A program made the translations under genes and the position numbers. DNA of 64,000 nucleotides from Reddybacter sp041277045. GTDB taxonomy: Bacteria; Pseudomonadota; Gammaproteobacteria; Pseudomonadales; Porticoccaceae. Of this stretch, positions 6,733 to 13,747 are shown one piece after another (the stretch's first letter is position 1; every line of letters starts with the position of its first letter). The notes beneath the pieces are model-generated. The model did no database searches and was not told where the DNA came from. It was given only the letters and a program-made list of their open reading frames with translations. The DNA lies in assembly GCA_041277045.1 (NCBI GenBank), contig JBGFSY010000002.1, forward strand, positions 558,001-622,000. The letters are read 5' to 3'.

Positions 6733-6915
6733 ATGTTTGAGTTTGAGGATTTGCCGACGCTGGCTAAACATAAAGACCCGGTAATAAATACCCGCCACCC
6801 CTTCGCCGATGTGGCACTGCCCGGCACGATGTTGGCGGCCATGCATACGCTACAGGCCCAGCGCGATTTTGACCGCGCCCAGGTGGTGTACAACTTATTG
6901 CAGGCCGGGGCATGA
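6733..6915 (+). CDS. Small phage protein, 60 aa
   Basis: Unrecognised. Preceded by AAAAAAGGA 8 bases before the ATG and overlapping the next small gene as ATGA. The C-terminal half (LQAQRDFDRAQVVYNLLQ) looks helical. Confidence 0.55.
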   Translation: MFEFEDLPTLAKHKDPVINTRHPFADVALPGTMLAAMHTLQAQRDFDRAQVVYNLLQAGA

Positions 6916-7037
6916 GCTGGTTCGCCCGCTGGCGGCTGCGTGTGATGGGTGTGAGCTGGGCAGAGATTCAGTGCGGTATGTGCCGCACGGGGCCGTGGTT
7001 TGAGAGTGTTGATGATGAGGGTGCTAGCAATGACTGA
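6912..7037 (+). CDS. Small phage protein, 41 aa
   Basis: Starts MSWFARWRLRVMGVSWAEIQ, contains CGMC, and ends ASND. It overlaps the gene before as ATGA and the gene after by 8 bases, in a chain of coupled early genes. Unrecognised. Confidence 0.45.
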   Translation: MSWFARWRLRVMGVSWAEIQCGMCRTGPWFESVDDEGASND

Positions 7038-7329
7038 TGAGGTTTATGTCGATCAGCACGATTTAACAGTGGACCAAATACTGGCGCAGCGTGGTGAGCG
7101 TTATGGCCTGTTCGCCGAGCACGCCCGTATTACGCAGAACATTAAGGGCGCAATGGCCGACAGCCGCAACTGGGCAGAGCTGAGTGTCGATAAAAAAGAA
7201 TGCCTGGAAATGCTGGCGCACAAGATGGGCCGCATTTTGAACGGCGACCCGGAATACCAGGATAGCTGGGACGATATAGCGGGTTACAGCACGTTGGTGT
7301 CGAAAAACCTGCAGGGTGTGCCTCAGTGA
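7030..7329 (+). CDS. DUF6378-type phage protein
   Basis: 99 residues. The pattern RGERYGLFAEHARITQNIKG, then a KKECLEMLAHKMGRILNGDP block and QDSWDDIAGYSTLV is that of a small phage family (DUF6378) usually found near replication genes; its function is unknown to me. The ATG at 7030 is preferred over an in-frame start at 7000. Its stop overlaps the GTG of the primase gene. Confidence 0.75.
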   Translation: MTDEVYVDQHDLTVDQILAQRGERYGLFAEHARITQNIKGAMADSRNWAELSVDKKECLEMLAHKMGRILNGDPEYQDSWDDIAGYSTLVSKNLQGVPQ

Positions 7330-9830
7330 ACGACTACGAATTTACCCTGGCCGACGCCGATGCGGCGCTGAGCTTTATAAGCCCCGACTTGCCCCGTGAC
7401 GAGTGGGCAACCATCGCCATGGCCCTAAAAGCTGAATTTGGTGAGGATGCCTTCGGTGCCTTCGACCAGTGGAGCGAGGGCGGGCAAAGCTATAAAGCGG
7501 CGGATGCCAAGGCGACGTGGCGGTCAATTAAAGCCACGGGCGGCGTGACCATTGCCAGCCTAATTGCCCAGGCGAAAGCCGGCGGCTGGCAGCCGGCGAA
7601 AGTGGAGCCTGACCCGCAAGAAAAAATACGTTTAATGAAGGTACAGGCCGAACGGCGCGAGAAGGTCGCCGCGCAGCAAGCCAAAGCCGACCAGCAACAC
7701 GCCGCCAAAGTGGCGAATTGCCTCGAGCGCAGCGCGAAAATTTGGCAAGCCCTGCCCGACGGCGGCACCAGTGACTATTTAAGTGCCAAACAGGTGCGGG
7801 CTTGGGGTGTGCGTTTTAGCCGGGGCGCCATGGTGGTGCCGGTGCGTGATGCCAGCCGCGCCCTGGTTGGCCTGCAGTTTATTGCAGGCGATGGCAGTAA
7901 AAAGTTTTTAACCGGCACGCAGAAGCGTGGCAGTTGGCATTTGCTGGGTGATGTTAGCCCCCGCGCCCCCATTGCCGTGGCAGAGGGTTACGCAACGGCG
8001 GCCAGTATTCGCCAGGCAACCGGGTGGGCCGTAGCGGTGGCTTTTGATGCCGGTAATTTATTGCCAGTGACTGAGGCATTGTTTGCCCAGCACCCCGAGG
8101 CGATGTTCTTAATTTGTGCCGACGACGACCACAAAACAGCGGGTAACACCGGCAAGAAAGCTGCCAAGAAAGCTGCTGAGCATTGCAGTGGGCGCGTGGT
8201 GGTGCCGGAGTTCGCCACCGATGCAGAGCGTGGCAGTGACTGGAATGATTTGCACGTACAGGCCGGTTTAGATGAGGTGAAAAAGCAGCTAATGGCTGCG
8301 ACGCAGCGGCCTTGCGAAACCCCCGCGCCCCCTGCTTCGGTCGAGGTCGCGTTAACGCTTGAAATAGTATTAAAACGCTTCGCATTGGCAATGCCCGATG
8401 CCAAGGTTTGGGATTTTGAGTGCAAGCAGTTATTAAACAAGCAGGCGGCCAAGTCTTTTATGGGGCCTTTGTGGGACCAGTGGCTAAAAGACCCGGCGCG
8501 CCAAAGCGTGCAGCAGCTCGACCTGTTGGACGATATCGCGGCCGCCAAGGCCGAGGGGCGCGGGGGGCTAAGCGATGCCCTAAAACGCTTTGTGTATTTA
8601 GCCGGCACCACCGATGTCTGGGACAGGCTGCGACGCGAGCGTGTGAATGTTAATGCCTTGCGCCTGCAGTTGGCCGACGATTATGAAGACTGGCTAAAGC
8701 ACCCGCATCGCCATGAGCTGCATTACAGCGATCTGCTGTTTGACCCTAAACAAGTGGGCCGCGATGGGGTTTATATCAATATGTTTCGCGGCTTGCCTTT
8801 GCAGCCCGTGCGCAATGACGCGGCCTGTGTGGGTATTCAGCAGCTGGTGTTTAGCCTGTGCAATAAAGACAAAGACGATTGGCGCTGGCTAATGAGCTGG
8901 CTGGCACTGCCCCTGCAGCAAGTGGGGGCCAAAATGGCGACCGCCGTGCTAATGCACAGTAATAAGCAGGGTGCCGGCAAATCGTTATTTTTCGATGGTG
9001 TGATGCGCCACGTTTATGGCGATTACAGTGCCACGGTGAGCCAGCACGAGCTTGAAGATAAATACACGGTGTGGCGTAGCCAGAAGCTGTACGCGGTATT
9101 TGAGGAGATTTTCGCACGGGGCCAAAAGTACGACTATATGGGCCTGGTGAAGCAAATGATTACCGGTGAAACCTTCCGGGTCGAGCAAAAGTTCGTCACC
9201 GGCTGGGAAGAAACCAATTGCATGAATAGTGTGTTTCTGTCGAATGAAGTACAGCCCATGTACATCGAAGACGAAGACCGGCGCTTTTTTGTGGTGTGGC
9301 CACGCTGGAAGTTAAGCGACGAGCTGCAGCAGCAAGTGGCCCACGAGATAGCCAACGGCGGTATTGAAGCCTTCTACGCTTACCTGTTGGCTTGGGATTT
9401 AAAAGACTTTAACACCCACACCAAGCCGCCACGCACGGCGGCTAAAGAACGCCTGATTAACTTTGGCCGCGCTGGGTGGGAGCTGTTCGCCCTGCAGTGG
9501 CAGGCGGGCGAAACCGATGCGCCTTTTGTGCCGGTGCGCAATAAAGACCTTTATAAATATTACGAGCGCTGGTGCAAAGGCCAGGGCGAGCGGCCGATTA
9601 GTGCCAATAAGTTTACCGGCCTGGTTAAAACGTTGGACTGGCTGCGCAGCCGGGCGGGTGTGCATTACGACAGCGGGCACACGTCGGCAAAGGGGCGCTT
9701 CTTTTTGCCCCGCGATGTGGAGCTGCCAGAGGGTAAAACGCAAGGCGAGTGGCTGGGCGACTGTGTTGAGCGGTGGGATAAGTTGCTGTCAGCAACGGTT
9801 GTGGCGGGGGATTTCGGTCATGCAGCCTAA
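7326..9830 (+). CDS. Phage primase-helicase (PriCT-2, Toprim-like, DUF5906 helicase)
   Basis: 834 residues, GTG start overlapping the upstream stop (GTGA). Residues about 8-85 match PriCT-2 (LPRDEWATIAMALKAEFGEDAF...FDQWS). Residues about 212-308 form a Toprim-like domain (IAVAEGYATAASIRQATG; ICADDDHK; GSDWNDLH). The C-terminal half is a superfamily-3-like helicase of the DUF5906 type with Walker A MHSNKQGAGKS near residue 548 and an FEEIF segment further on. It should prime and unwind DNA at the phage origin, possibly the repeat-rich stretch just downstream. Confidence 0.88.
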   Translation: MNDYEFTLADADAALSFISPDLPRDEWATIAMALKAEFGEDAFGAFDQWSEGGQSYKAADAKATWRSIKATGGVTIASLIAQAKAGGWQPAKVEPDPQEKIRLMKVQAERREKVAAQQAKADQQHAAKVANCLERSAKIWQALPDGGTSDYLSAKQVRAWGVRFSRGAMVVPVRDASRALVGLQFIAGDGSKKFLTGTQKRGSWHLLGDVSPRAPIAVAEGYATAASIRQATGWAVAVAFDAGNLLPVTEALFAQHPEAMFLICADDDHKTAGNTGKKAAKKAAEHCSGRVVVPEFATDAERGSDWNDLHVQAGLDEVKKQLMAATQRPCETPAPPASVEVALTLEIVLKRFALAMPDAKVWDFECKQLLNKQAAKSFMGPLWDQWLKDPARQSVQQLDLLDDIAAAKAEGRGGLSDALKRFVYLAGTTDVWDRLRRERVNVNALRLQLADDYEDWLKHPHRHELHYSDLLFDPKQVGRDGVYINMFRGLPLQPVRNDAACVGIQQLVFSLCNKDKDDWRWLMSWLALPLQQVGAKMATAVLMHSNKQGAGKSLFFDGVMRHVYGDYSATVSQHELEDKYTVWRSQKLYAVFEEIFARGQKYDYMGLVKQMITGETFRVEQKFVTGWEETNCMNSVFLSNEVQPMYIEDEDRRFFVVWPRWKLSDELQQQVAHEIANGGIEAFYAYLLAWDLKDFNTHTKPPRTAAKERLINFGRAGWELFALQWQAGETDAPFVPVRNKDLYKYYERWCKGQGERPISANKFTGLVKTLDWLRSRAGVHYDSGHTSAKGRFFLPRDVELPEGKTQGEWLGDCVERWDKLLSATVVAGDFGHAA

Positions 9831-10110
9831 AAAGCCCGTTATTTGCCCCGGTTGCCCCGGTTTTGATGAAAAGGCGGGGCAAGCTAAGCCTTTGAAAACA
9901 CTAGGAATGCCCCGGATGCCACGCTTGCCACGGGGTTTTCTCCCGCGCACGTATAGGGTTTTTTCTAAAAGCATAAAAAACATTCCCGTGTGCGTACAGA
10001 TAGGTGTGGCATGTGTGGCAAGCGGGGCAAATGGAATTAAATCAAACACTTACCTTGCCCCACTTTGGGTTTTAAACCGGGGCAACCGGGGCAAGGTAAA
10101 AAGAGGCTAA
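9820..10110 (+). CDS. Doubtful ORF across the repeat-rich region (96 aa)
   Basis: Opens inside the end of the primase gene and reads MQPKKPVICPGCPGFDEKAG, then MPRMPRLPRG. The composition is imposed by the repeated GCCCCGG/CCGGGGC DNA below it. No family. It may be real through coupling, but the repeats rather than the protein may be what is selected. Confidence 0.3.
   Translation: MQPKKPVICPGCPGFDEKAGQAKPLKTLGMPRMPRLPRGFLPRTYRVFSKSIKNIPVCVQIGVACVASGANGIKSNTYLAPLWVLNRGNRGKVKRG
9843..10094. repeat. Iteron-like TTGCCCC/GGGGCAA cluster, candidate phage origin
   Basis: Seven exact copies of TTGCCCC or its complement: 9843, 9852 (forward), 9876, 10024 (reverse), 10055 (forward), 10079 and 10088 (reverse), plus near-matches at 9908. 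The outermost pairs form a perfect 21-bp inverted repeat (9843-9863 against 10074-10094). It lies directly behind the primase-helicase gene, a common place for a phage replication origin. Origin function is inference. Confidence 0.55.
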
Positions 10111-10115
10111 AAACA

Positions 10116-10304
10116 ATGCGAAATACCTTAAGCAAAGAAAAGATCGACACGCTGGCGCAGTACAAGCGCGACGTTGATGCCTGGGTGGCTAAGCATGGGG
10201 CTATTCCCCTGGTGCCGGTGCAAAAGGTTGTGGTGGAGTCTAAATCGCTAAGGCAGCGTGAGAGTGAGCGGTTTCAGCGGGAGTGTGCTGGGGTGGTGGG
10301 GTGA
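10116..10304 (+). CDS. Small phage protein, 62 aa
   Basis: Charged helical protein (MRNTLSKEKIDTLAQYKRDV). AAGAGG precedes the ATG at 10116. The stop overlaps the GTG of the next gene as GTGA. Unrecognised. Confidence 0.55.
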   Translation: MRNTLSKEKIDTLAQYKRDVDAWVAKHGAIPLVPVQKVVVESKSLRQRESERFQRECAGVVG

Positions 10305-10771
10305 CCCCCGCGCAAACGGTTGTCGCGGTTGATGCGCTGCAAGCGTACTGGGCTAGTTATGACAAGCAACCTGGTTATGAGAATTACAGCCGGCGCACAT
10401 TAATTGACGATGCGCTGTACGGCTTGGGTATTGCCATCGACAAGGATCAATTTAAAGAGGCGCCTGGTTACGACAAGTTTAAGGCGCTGCTTAGAGAGCA
10501 TTTGATGGCTGAGCAGTCGTTAGATACGGGCGCTAGGGCCAGCGAACAAGAAGTGGCAGCCCCTGCGGGCCGCGTGACGATTGATGCTACTGGGGTTTAT
10601 GTGGAGGGCTTTGACTACCCCTTAGACCATGGAAAGCTGATCGATTGGTCTTGTCGGCTGGCGTCCCACCAGGCCATTGCCTGGGCGATGGAGCGTCTTG
10701 CAGTAGAGCTGGGTAAATCGGTGGCGTTTTATCGCACGGGCGTGCCCACAGATAGCATTGCGGTTGATTAG
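10301..10771 (+). CDS. Hypothetical early phage protein (156 aa)
   Basis: I chose GTG at 10301 because it overlaps the preceding stop as GTGA, the arrangement also used by the primase gene. A frame from 10283 exists but begins inside the neighbour. Unrecognised; located between primase and SSB, suggesting a replication role only by position. Confidence 0.6.
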   Translation: MTPAQTVVAVDALQAYWASYDKQPGYENYSRRTLIDDALYGLGIAIDKDQFKEAPGYDKFKALLREHLMAEQSLDTGARASEQEVAAPAGRVTIDATGVYVEGFDYPLDHGKLIDWSCRLASHQAIAWAMERLAVELGKSVAFYRTGVPTDSIAVD

Positions 10772-10781
10772 GAGCACATAA

Positions 10782-11258
10782 ATGGCTAGAGGCATAAACA
10801 AAGTAATTTTAATCGGCAACCTGGGCCAAGCCCCGGAAACACGCTACATGCCCTCGGGCGGCGCGGTGACCAACCTCACCATCGCCACCAGCGAGACCTG
10901 GAAAGACAAGCAAACCGGCCAGCCCCAAGAACGCACGGAGTGGCACCGGGTGGTGTTTTTCAATCGTCTGGCTGAGATTGCCGGGGAGTATTTGCGCAAG
11001 GGTAGCAAGGTTTACATTGAAGGCGCGCTGCGCACCCGCAAATGGCAGGACAAGGCGACTGGGGCGGATCGTTACAGCACCGAGATTGTGGCGAGTGAAA
11101 TGCAAATGCTCGACAGCCGGGGCGCTGATGGTGCGCAGGCTGGGGCGGCGCCCGGACAGGGGCAAGCACCAGCCCCCGCGCAACCGCAAGCGCCTGCAGG
11201 CCAGCCAGCGGGGCAGGGTGCTGGCTTCGATAATTTTGATGATGACATCCCCTTCTAG
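10782..11258 (+). CDS. ssb: Single-stranded DNA-binding protein
   Basis: 158 residues. Typical OB fold (MARGINKVILIGNLGQ.PE.RY; TNLTIATSETW; RTEWHRVVFFNRLAEIAGEY; SKVYIEGALRTRKWQD) then a flexible Gln/Pro/Ala/Gly linker and the acidic tip DDDIPF that binds SSB partner proteins. It coats single-stranded phage DNA during replication and recombination. Confidence 0.95.
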   Translation: MARGINKVILIGNLGQAPETRYMPSGGAVTNLTIATSETWKDKQTGQPQERTEWHRVVFFNRLAEIAGEYLRKGSKVYIEGALRTRKWQDKATGADRYSTEIVASEMQMLDSRGADGAQAGAAPGQGQAPAPAQPQAPAGQPAGQGAGFDNFDDDIPF

Positions 11259-11267
11259 GGTGTTGTT

Positions 11268-11435
11268 TTGACCGATGCCCCAGAACTACGCCCCCGCGAA
11301 TACGCCCGCCGCTGTGCTGCGCTGGGTAGCAAGGAGGAGCGGCGGGCGTATTTGGAGGAGGTGGTGCCGGGTCATTTTAGGGACTGGGTGCGTTTGTATG
11401 TGGAGCAGGCGTTTAGGCAGGGCAGTAAGCGGTAA
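11268..11435 (+). CDS. Small phage protein, 55 aa, TTG start
   Basis: Frame from TTG at 11268 to TAA: TDAPELRPREYARRCAALGS, then KEERRAYLEEVVPGHFRDWVR... The PREYAR..ALGSKEERRAYLE..P..F pattern resembles short proteins seen in other gammaproteobacterial prophages beside SSB. There is no ATG or GTG in frame, so the start is uncertain. Confidence 0.5.
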   Translation: MTDAPELRPREYARRCAALGSKEERRAYLEEVVPGHFRDWVRLYVEQAFRQGSKR

Positions 11436-11461
11436 ATAAAATCAACAACAAGGGCGGGGCG

Positions 11462-12025
11462 ATGATTTTAAAAACGGCAAGGCAGGCGTGGGCGGTGGTG
11501 TTCGAGGGTTTGAAGGCGCAGGGCTGGGGGGTAGGTGGTGGCAGTGTGGGGGGCAATAATGCGGATTATCGAATTATTGATGGCTTGGAGAAGGGTCGGA
11601 TAATGGCGGTGATCGACGATCTGCCGGAGCAGCACTACACCTGGGGCATGTGGACCTACCCCGAGCACGGCGAGGCTGATGTGGGTGCGCAGGCCGAGCG
11701 CGAGCTGTTTTTGCTGGAGTGGTTGGCCAAGGCGTTGGATGCCGAGGGTTTGCCGGATGTGCGCAGCGACGAGGAGGGCGAGAACGAGGCGCGCTTGCTG
11801 TTGACGCTGTTGCACGATGCCCGCGAGCGTGAGCGCAATGGCCGTGAGTTGTACAGCAAGGCGGCGATTGCGGCGGCGATTGGCGTTGATCGGCGTTGCC
11901 TGGGTAGTCGTTACAAGTGGGGCCAGCGTTATGCGGTGGCACAGCGGGCGATTGATGGGCTGATTGCGGGTGCGCTGGGGCCGGTGGCGGTGGTGGTTGA
12001 TGGGATGAATGCGAGGGCGGCTTGA
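11462..12025 (+). CDS. Last early-region phage protein, unknown function
   Basis: 187 residues, unrecognised. The C-terminal part (ELYSKAAIAAAIGVDRRCLG, then a W..RY..AQRAIDGL segment) has the look of a helix-turn-helix. It occupies the place of a late-gene regulator or antiterminator, upstream of the lysis region and of a promoter with a leader terminator. That role is suggested by position only. The low-GC cassette array follows directly. Confidence 0.55.
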   Translation: MILKTARQAWAVVFEGLKAQGWGVGGGSVGGNNADYRIIDGLEKGRIMAVIDDLPEQHYTWGMWTYPEHGEADVGAQAERELFLLEWLAKALDAEGLPDVRSDEEGENEARLLLTLLHDARERERNGRELYSKAAIAAAIGVDRRCLGSRYKWGQRYAVAQRAIDGLIAGALGPVAVVVDGMNARAA

Positions 12026-12139
12026 TGCTGTTTTTCTTTGGTGTTCCAGTCTTGGGCTCTATTTATATTTCTTTAATAAACAGTACGTTACCTATCTTTA
12101 TTTTAAAAGATAGCAAGATAATATCAGTCTAAGGAGTGA
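12026..12139. other. Low-GC junction before the cassette array
   Basis: No gene. GC content falls sharply from about 12040 on. It holds a small hairpin, CTATCTT/AAGATAG (12091-12113). The left join between phage DNA and cassette DNA probably lies here; GTTACCT at 12087-12093 is the only candidate core-like site I see. Confidence 0.4.
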
Positions 12140-12142
12140 ATG

Positions 12143-12376
12143 ATGAAGCAAGAGCACACGCTAAAGATAGAGCCGTACTACTTAAAAGCAAAATTAGCAG
12201 GCGACAAGCCGTTCGAGATAAGGATCAACGACAGGGGTTATCAAAAAGGCGATACCGTGTACTACTGGGGCGACTCTATAGAGGGGCCTGAGAAGTACCA
12301 ATTCGAAATAACTTACGTTACTAATTATCGACAAGCGGATGACTATGTCGTGTTTGGCGAAAGGCAAATAACCTAA
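12143..12376 (+). CDS. DUF3850 (ASCH/PUA-like) protein, cassette 1
   Basis: 77 residues from the second ATG, which stands 6 bases after AAGGAG; the first ATG (12140) is only 3 bases away. The pattern HTLKIEPYYLKAKLAGDKPFEIRINDRGYQKGD is that of DUF3850, a small PUA-like fold thought to bind RNA. The stop codon TAA lies inside ACCTAAC (12371-12377). Its cellular role is unknown. Confidence 0.75.
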   Translation: MKQEHTLKIEPYYLKAKLAGDKPFEIRINDRGYQKGDTVYYWGDSIEGPEKYQFEITYVTNYRQADDYVVFGERQIT

Positions 12377-12480
12377 CCCTACGGAGTGCCTAACCCTGAG
12401 CTAAACGGAGAACGGAAGTGAACGAAGTGAATTGTAGTGAGTCCGGCGCTGAAAGCGCGAATTTAAGCGACTTGTTAGCT
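12371..12480 (+). other. Integron attC site 1 (degenerate or composite)
   Basis: Left box ACCTAAC (12371-12377) and right box GTTAGCT (12474-12480) are 110 bases apart. An internal CGGCGCT/AGCGC hairpin lies at about 12443-12458. An alternative left box AGCTAAAC is at 12399-12406, and CCTAACCCT occurs twice (12372, 12389), suggesting two sites were fused. Confidence 0.5.
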
Positions 12481-12690
12481 GTGCATGTGCTTGACCATGT
12501 TGGTCTTGGTTGCCATGGAATGGATGACAGCTTAGGCATTCAAAAAATGCCAGAGGGTTACGCTTTGATGCTTAATGCAGACGAATCACATTTTTACTGG
12601 CTTAGGTATGACGGTGTAGAAAGTTGTACTTGCTGGGATAAATGGGCTGTTTATCGGGGCGCTAAAGCAGATAAAGAAAAGAACAGCTAA
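12481..12690 (+). CDS. Hypothetical cassette 2 protein
   Basis: 69 residues from GTG at 12481 (or GTG at 12487), immediately after the attC 1 right box. An open frame extends back to 12418, but it would run through attC 1. Contains HVGLGCHGMDDSLGIQKM and ESCTCWDKW. Unrecognised. The stop lies in the left box of attC 2. Confidence 0.5.
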   Translation: MHVLDHVGLGCHGMDDSLGIQKMPEGYALMLNADESHFYWLRYDGVESCTCWDKWAVYRGAKADKEKNS

Positions 12691-12742
12691 CACCACTAAT
12701 AAGCCGAGAGCGTAGCGAATCGGCTTGATTTAATTGTTATGT
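12685..12742 (+). other. Integron attC site 2
   Basis: AGCTAAC (12685-12691) and GTTATGT (12736-12742) enclose AATAAGCCGA / TCGGCTTGATT arms with a short central loop. Length 58 bp, a typical compact attC. Confidence 0.8.
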
Positions 12743-12759
12743 GAACTTCAGGAATATTT

Positions 12760-12942
12760 ATGAAAACAATTATTGTTAGATGGGAAAAAGAAGAGGGTCT
12801 TGGCCATGATGAAGCTATGCGCGTAATCGAGTCAGACCACCCTAGATTTACACGGGGGAGCAGGTTTGATTATGGATTTTTTAATATAGCTACGAATGAA
12901 GGATTCACAATAATCTCACTCCCAAAGAAAAGCGCCACATAA
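12760..12942 (+). CDS. Hypothetical cassette 3 protein (60 aa)
   Basis: Starts MKTIIVRWEKEEGLGHDEAM after an AGGAA Shine-Dalgarno. No family recognised. Its stop is within the left box of attC 3. Confidence 0.55.
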   Translation: MKTIIVRWEKEEGLGHDEAMRVIESDHPRFTRGSRFDYGFFNIATNEGFTIISLPKKSAT

Positions 12943-12995
12943 CAAAGAGTTCGGCAGCCGCGCTTTATGCGGCCTGCTGCAACGAGATGTTATAA
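12937..12995 (+). other. Integron attC site 3
   Basis: Left box ACATAAC (12937-12943), right box GTTATAA (12989-12995), stem GGCAGCCGC / GCGGCCTGCTG. 59 bp. Nearly identical to attC 5. Confidence 0.85.
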
Positions 12996-13019
12996 ACCCA
13001 ACCCTACGGAGTGAATGAA

Positions 13020-13328
13020 ATGGATATTGACAGCAGAGCCTTAAAGGTTTTAAACGACTGGAACAGTCGAGAGTATAAAAGCGAGGGACAGAAAACCGCA
13101 AGCCTCCAAGTTTTAATTATCTCGGCACTAAAAGAGATGGATGACGAAGCCACAAAACAAGAAACAAGCAACAGCGTGTTGTTAGCTGCGCTACGTGACC
13201 TAAGAAAGACTACAGGAATTAGGGCTGAGGGCGGTCGCTTAAATTGGTATAGCAGAGGATATGATAAAGCGATGCTTGAAATGCGACTAGCCATAAATGA
13301 GAAGATTGGTGAAATTAAGGGCAGCTAA
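13020..13328 (+). CDS. Hypothetical cassette 4 protein (102 aa)
   Basis: ATG at 13020, 8 bases after CGGAG; a GTG at 13011 is too close to it. Starts MDIDSRALKVLNDWNSREYK. Mostly helical and charged; the C-terminal SRGYDKAMLEMRLAINEKI segment is amphipathic. Unrecognised. The stop is in the left box of attC 4. Confidence 0.6.
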   Translation: MDIDSRALKVLNDWNSREYKSEGQKTASLQVLIISALKEMDDEATKQETSNSVLLAALRDLRKTTGIRAEGGRLNWYSRGYDKAMLEMRLAINEKIGEIKGS

Positions 13329-13379
13329 CCACAAGCTAAGGCGTTGCGTAAGCAATCGCATTTAAGCGCCATGTTAGGC
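13323..13379 (+). other. Integron attC site 4
   Basis: AGCTAAC (13323-13329) and GTTAGGC (13373-13379), with AAGGCG / GCGCC and GCG / CGC inner pairing. 57 bp. Confidence 0.75.
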
Positions 13380-13392
13380 GCATAACGGAGAA

Positions 13393-13611
13393 ATGAATAT
13401 GAATATAGATGAAATGGTAAGAGATGCACTGGACGCGAAAAGCAAAGGGCAGGAGATGACGTTAGTAGTTCCACGTCCGTTCAAAGGCAAGCCGAAAGGA
13501 TTCCCGTGTGGCGAGCTTTTATGTGAGCAGACATCCTCAAACGTGAATAGCTATGACCCCGAAAAAATACTGAACTGGCTGGATAAGAACGGTTTATACA
13601 AGCCCGCCTAA
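13393..13611 (+). CDS. Hypothetical cassette 5 protein (72 aa)
   Basis: ATG after CGGAGAA. Starts MNMNIDEMVRDALDAKSKGQ; contains VVPRPFKGKPKGFPCGELLC. Unrecognised. The stop is in the left box of attC 5. Confidence 0.6.
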   Translation: MNMNIDEMVRDALDAKSKGQEMTLVVPRPFKGKPKGFPCGELLCEQTSSNVNSYDPEKILNWLDKNGLYKPA

Positions 13612-13664
13612 CAAAGAGTTCGGCAGCCGCGCTTTATGCGGTCTGCTGCAATGAGGTGTTATAC
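13606..13664 (+). other. Integron attC site 5
   Basis: GCCTAAC (13606-13612) and GTTATAC (13658-13664) with the same inner sequence as attC 3 except for a few substitutions. 59 bp. Confidence 0.87.
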
Positions 13665-13683
13665 AGCCCAATCCTGCGGAGTG

Positions 13684-13728
13684 AATGCTTGTTTGGTTGC
13701 GGGTAAAAAATAAACCCTTGACGGAGTG
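13684..13728 (+). pseudogene. Truncated cassette remnant at the right end of the array
   Basis: After attC 5 the leader CCCAATCCTGCGGAGTGAATG repeats the leader of cassette 4, but the frame from this ATG reads only MLVWLRVKNKPLTE before a stop. The stop overlaps the late promoter, so cassette DNA appears to be cut off here and phage DNA resumes. Confidence 0.45.
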
Positions 13729-13747
13729 AGACACTTTGCTCTAGTAT
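13718..13747 (+). promoter_or_regulatory. Late promoter upstream of lysis genes
   Basis: TTGACG (13718-13723), 18-base spacer, TAGTAT (13742-13747). Transcription should start near 13754, 90 bases before the endolysin start. The leader contains an intrinsic terminator (13802-13828), as in the pR'-tR' arrangement of lambda where an antiterminator controls late genes. Confidence 0.65.

Larger units (their letters stand above)
12140..13710 (+). mobile_element. Integron gene-cassette array (attC cluster) inside the prophage
   Basis: Five small rightward genes (12143-12376, 12481-12690, 12760-12942, 13020-13328, 13393-13611), each followed at once by a site with RYYYAAC-like left box and GTT-led right box enclosing imperfect inverted repeats. 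In each case the TAA stop lies within the left box, as is usual in integron cassettes. The stretch is clearly lower in GC than the flanking phage genes. After the last attC only a 14-codon remnant is left before a phage promoter. There is no integrase gene beside the array. Confidence 0.8.

Noticed and set aside
12418..12690. Longer 90-codon version of the cassette 2 gene
   Set aside because: Its first 21 codons would lie within the attC 1 site; starts at 12481 or 12487 right after the GTT box suit cassette structure better.
12371..13664. Possible CRISPR or toxin-antitoxin array instead of integron cassettes
   Set aside because: The repeats are few, unequal, flank whole genes and carry paired RYYYAAC/GTT boxes with stop codons inside the left box, which fits attC sites. 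No recognised toxin or antitoxin fold.
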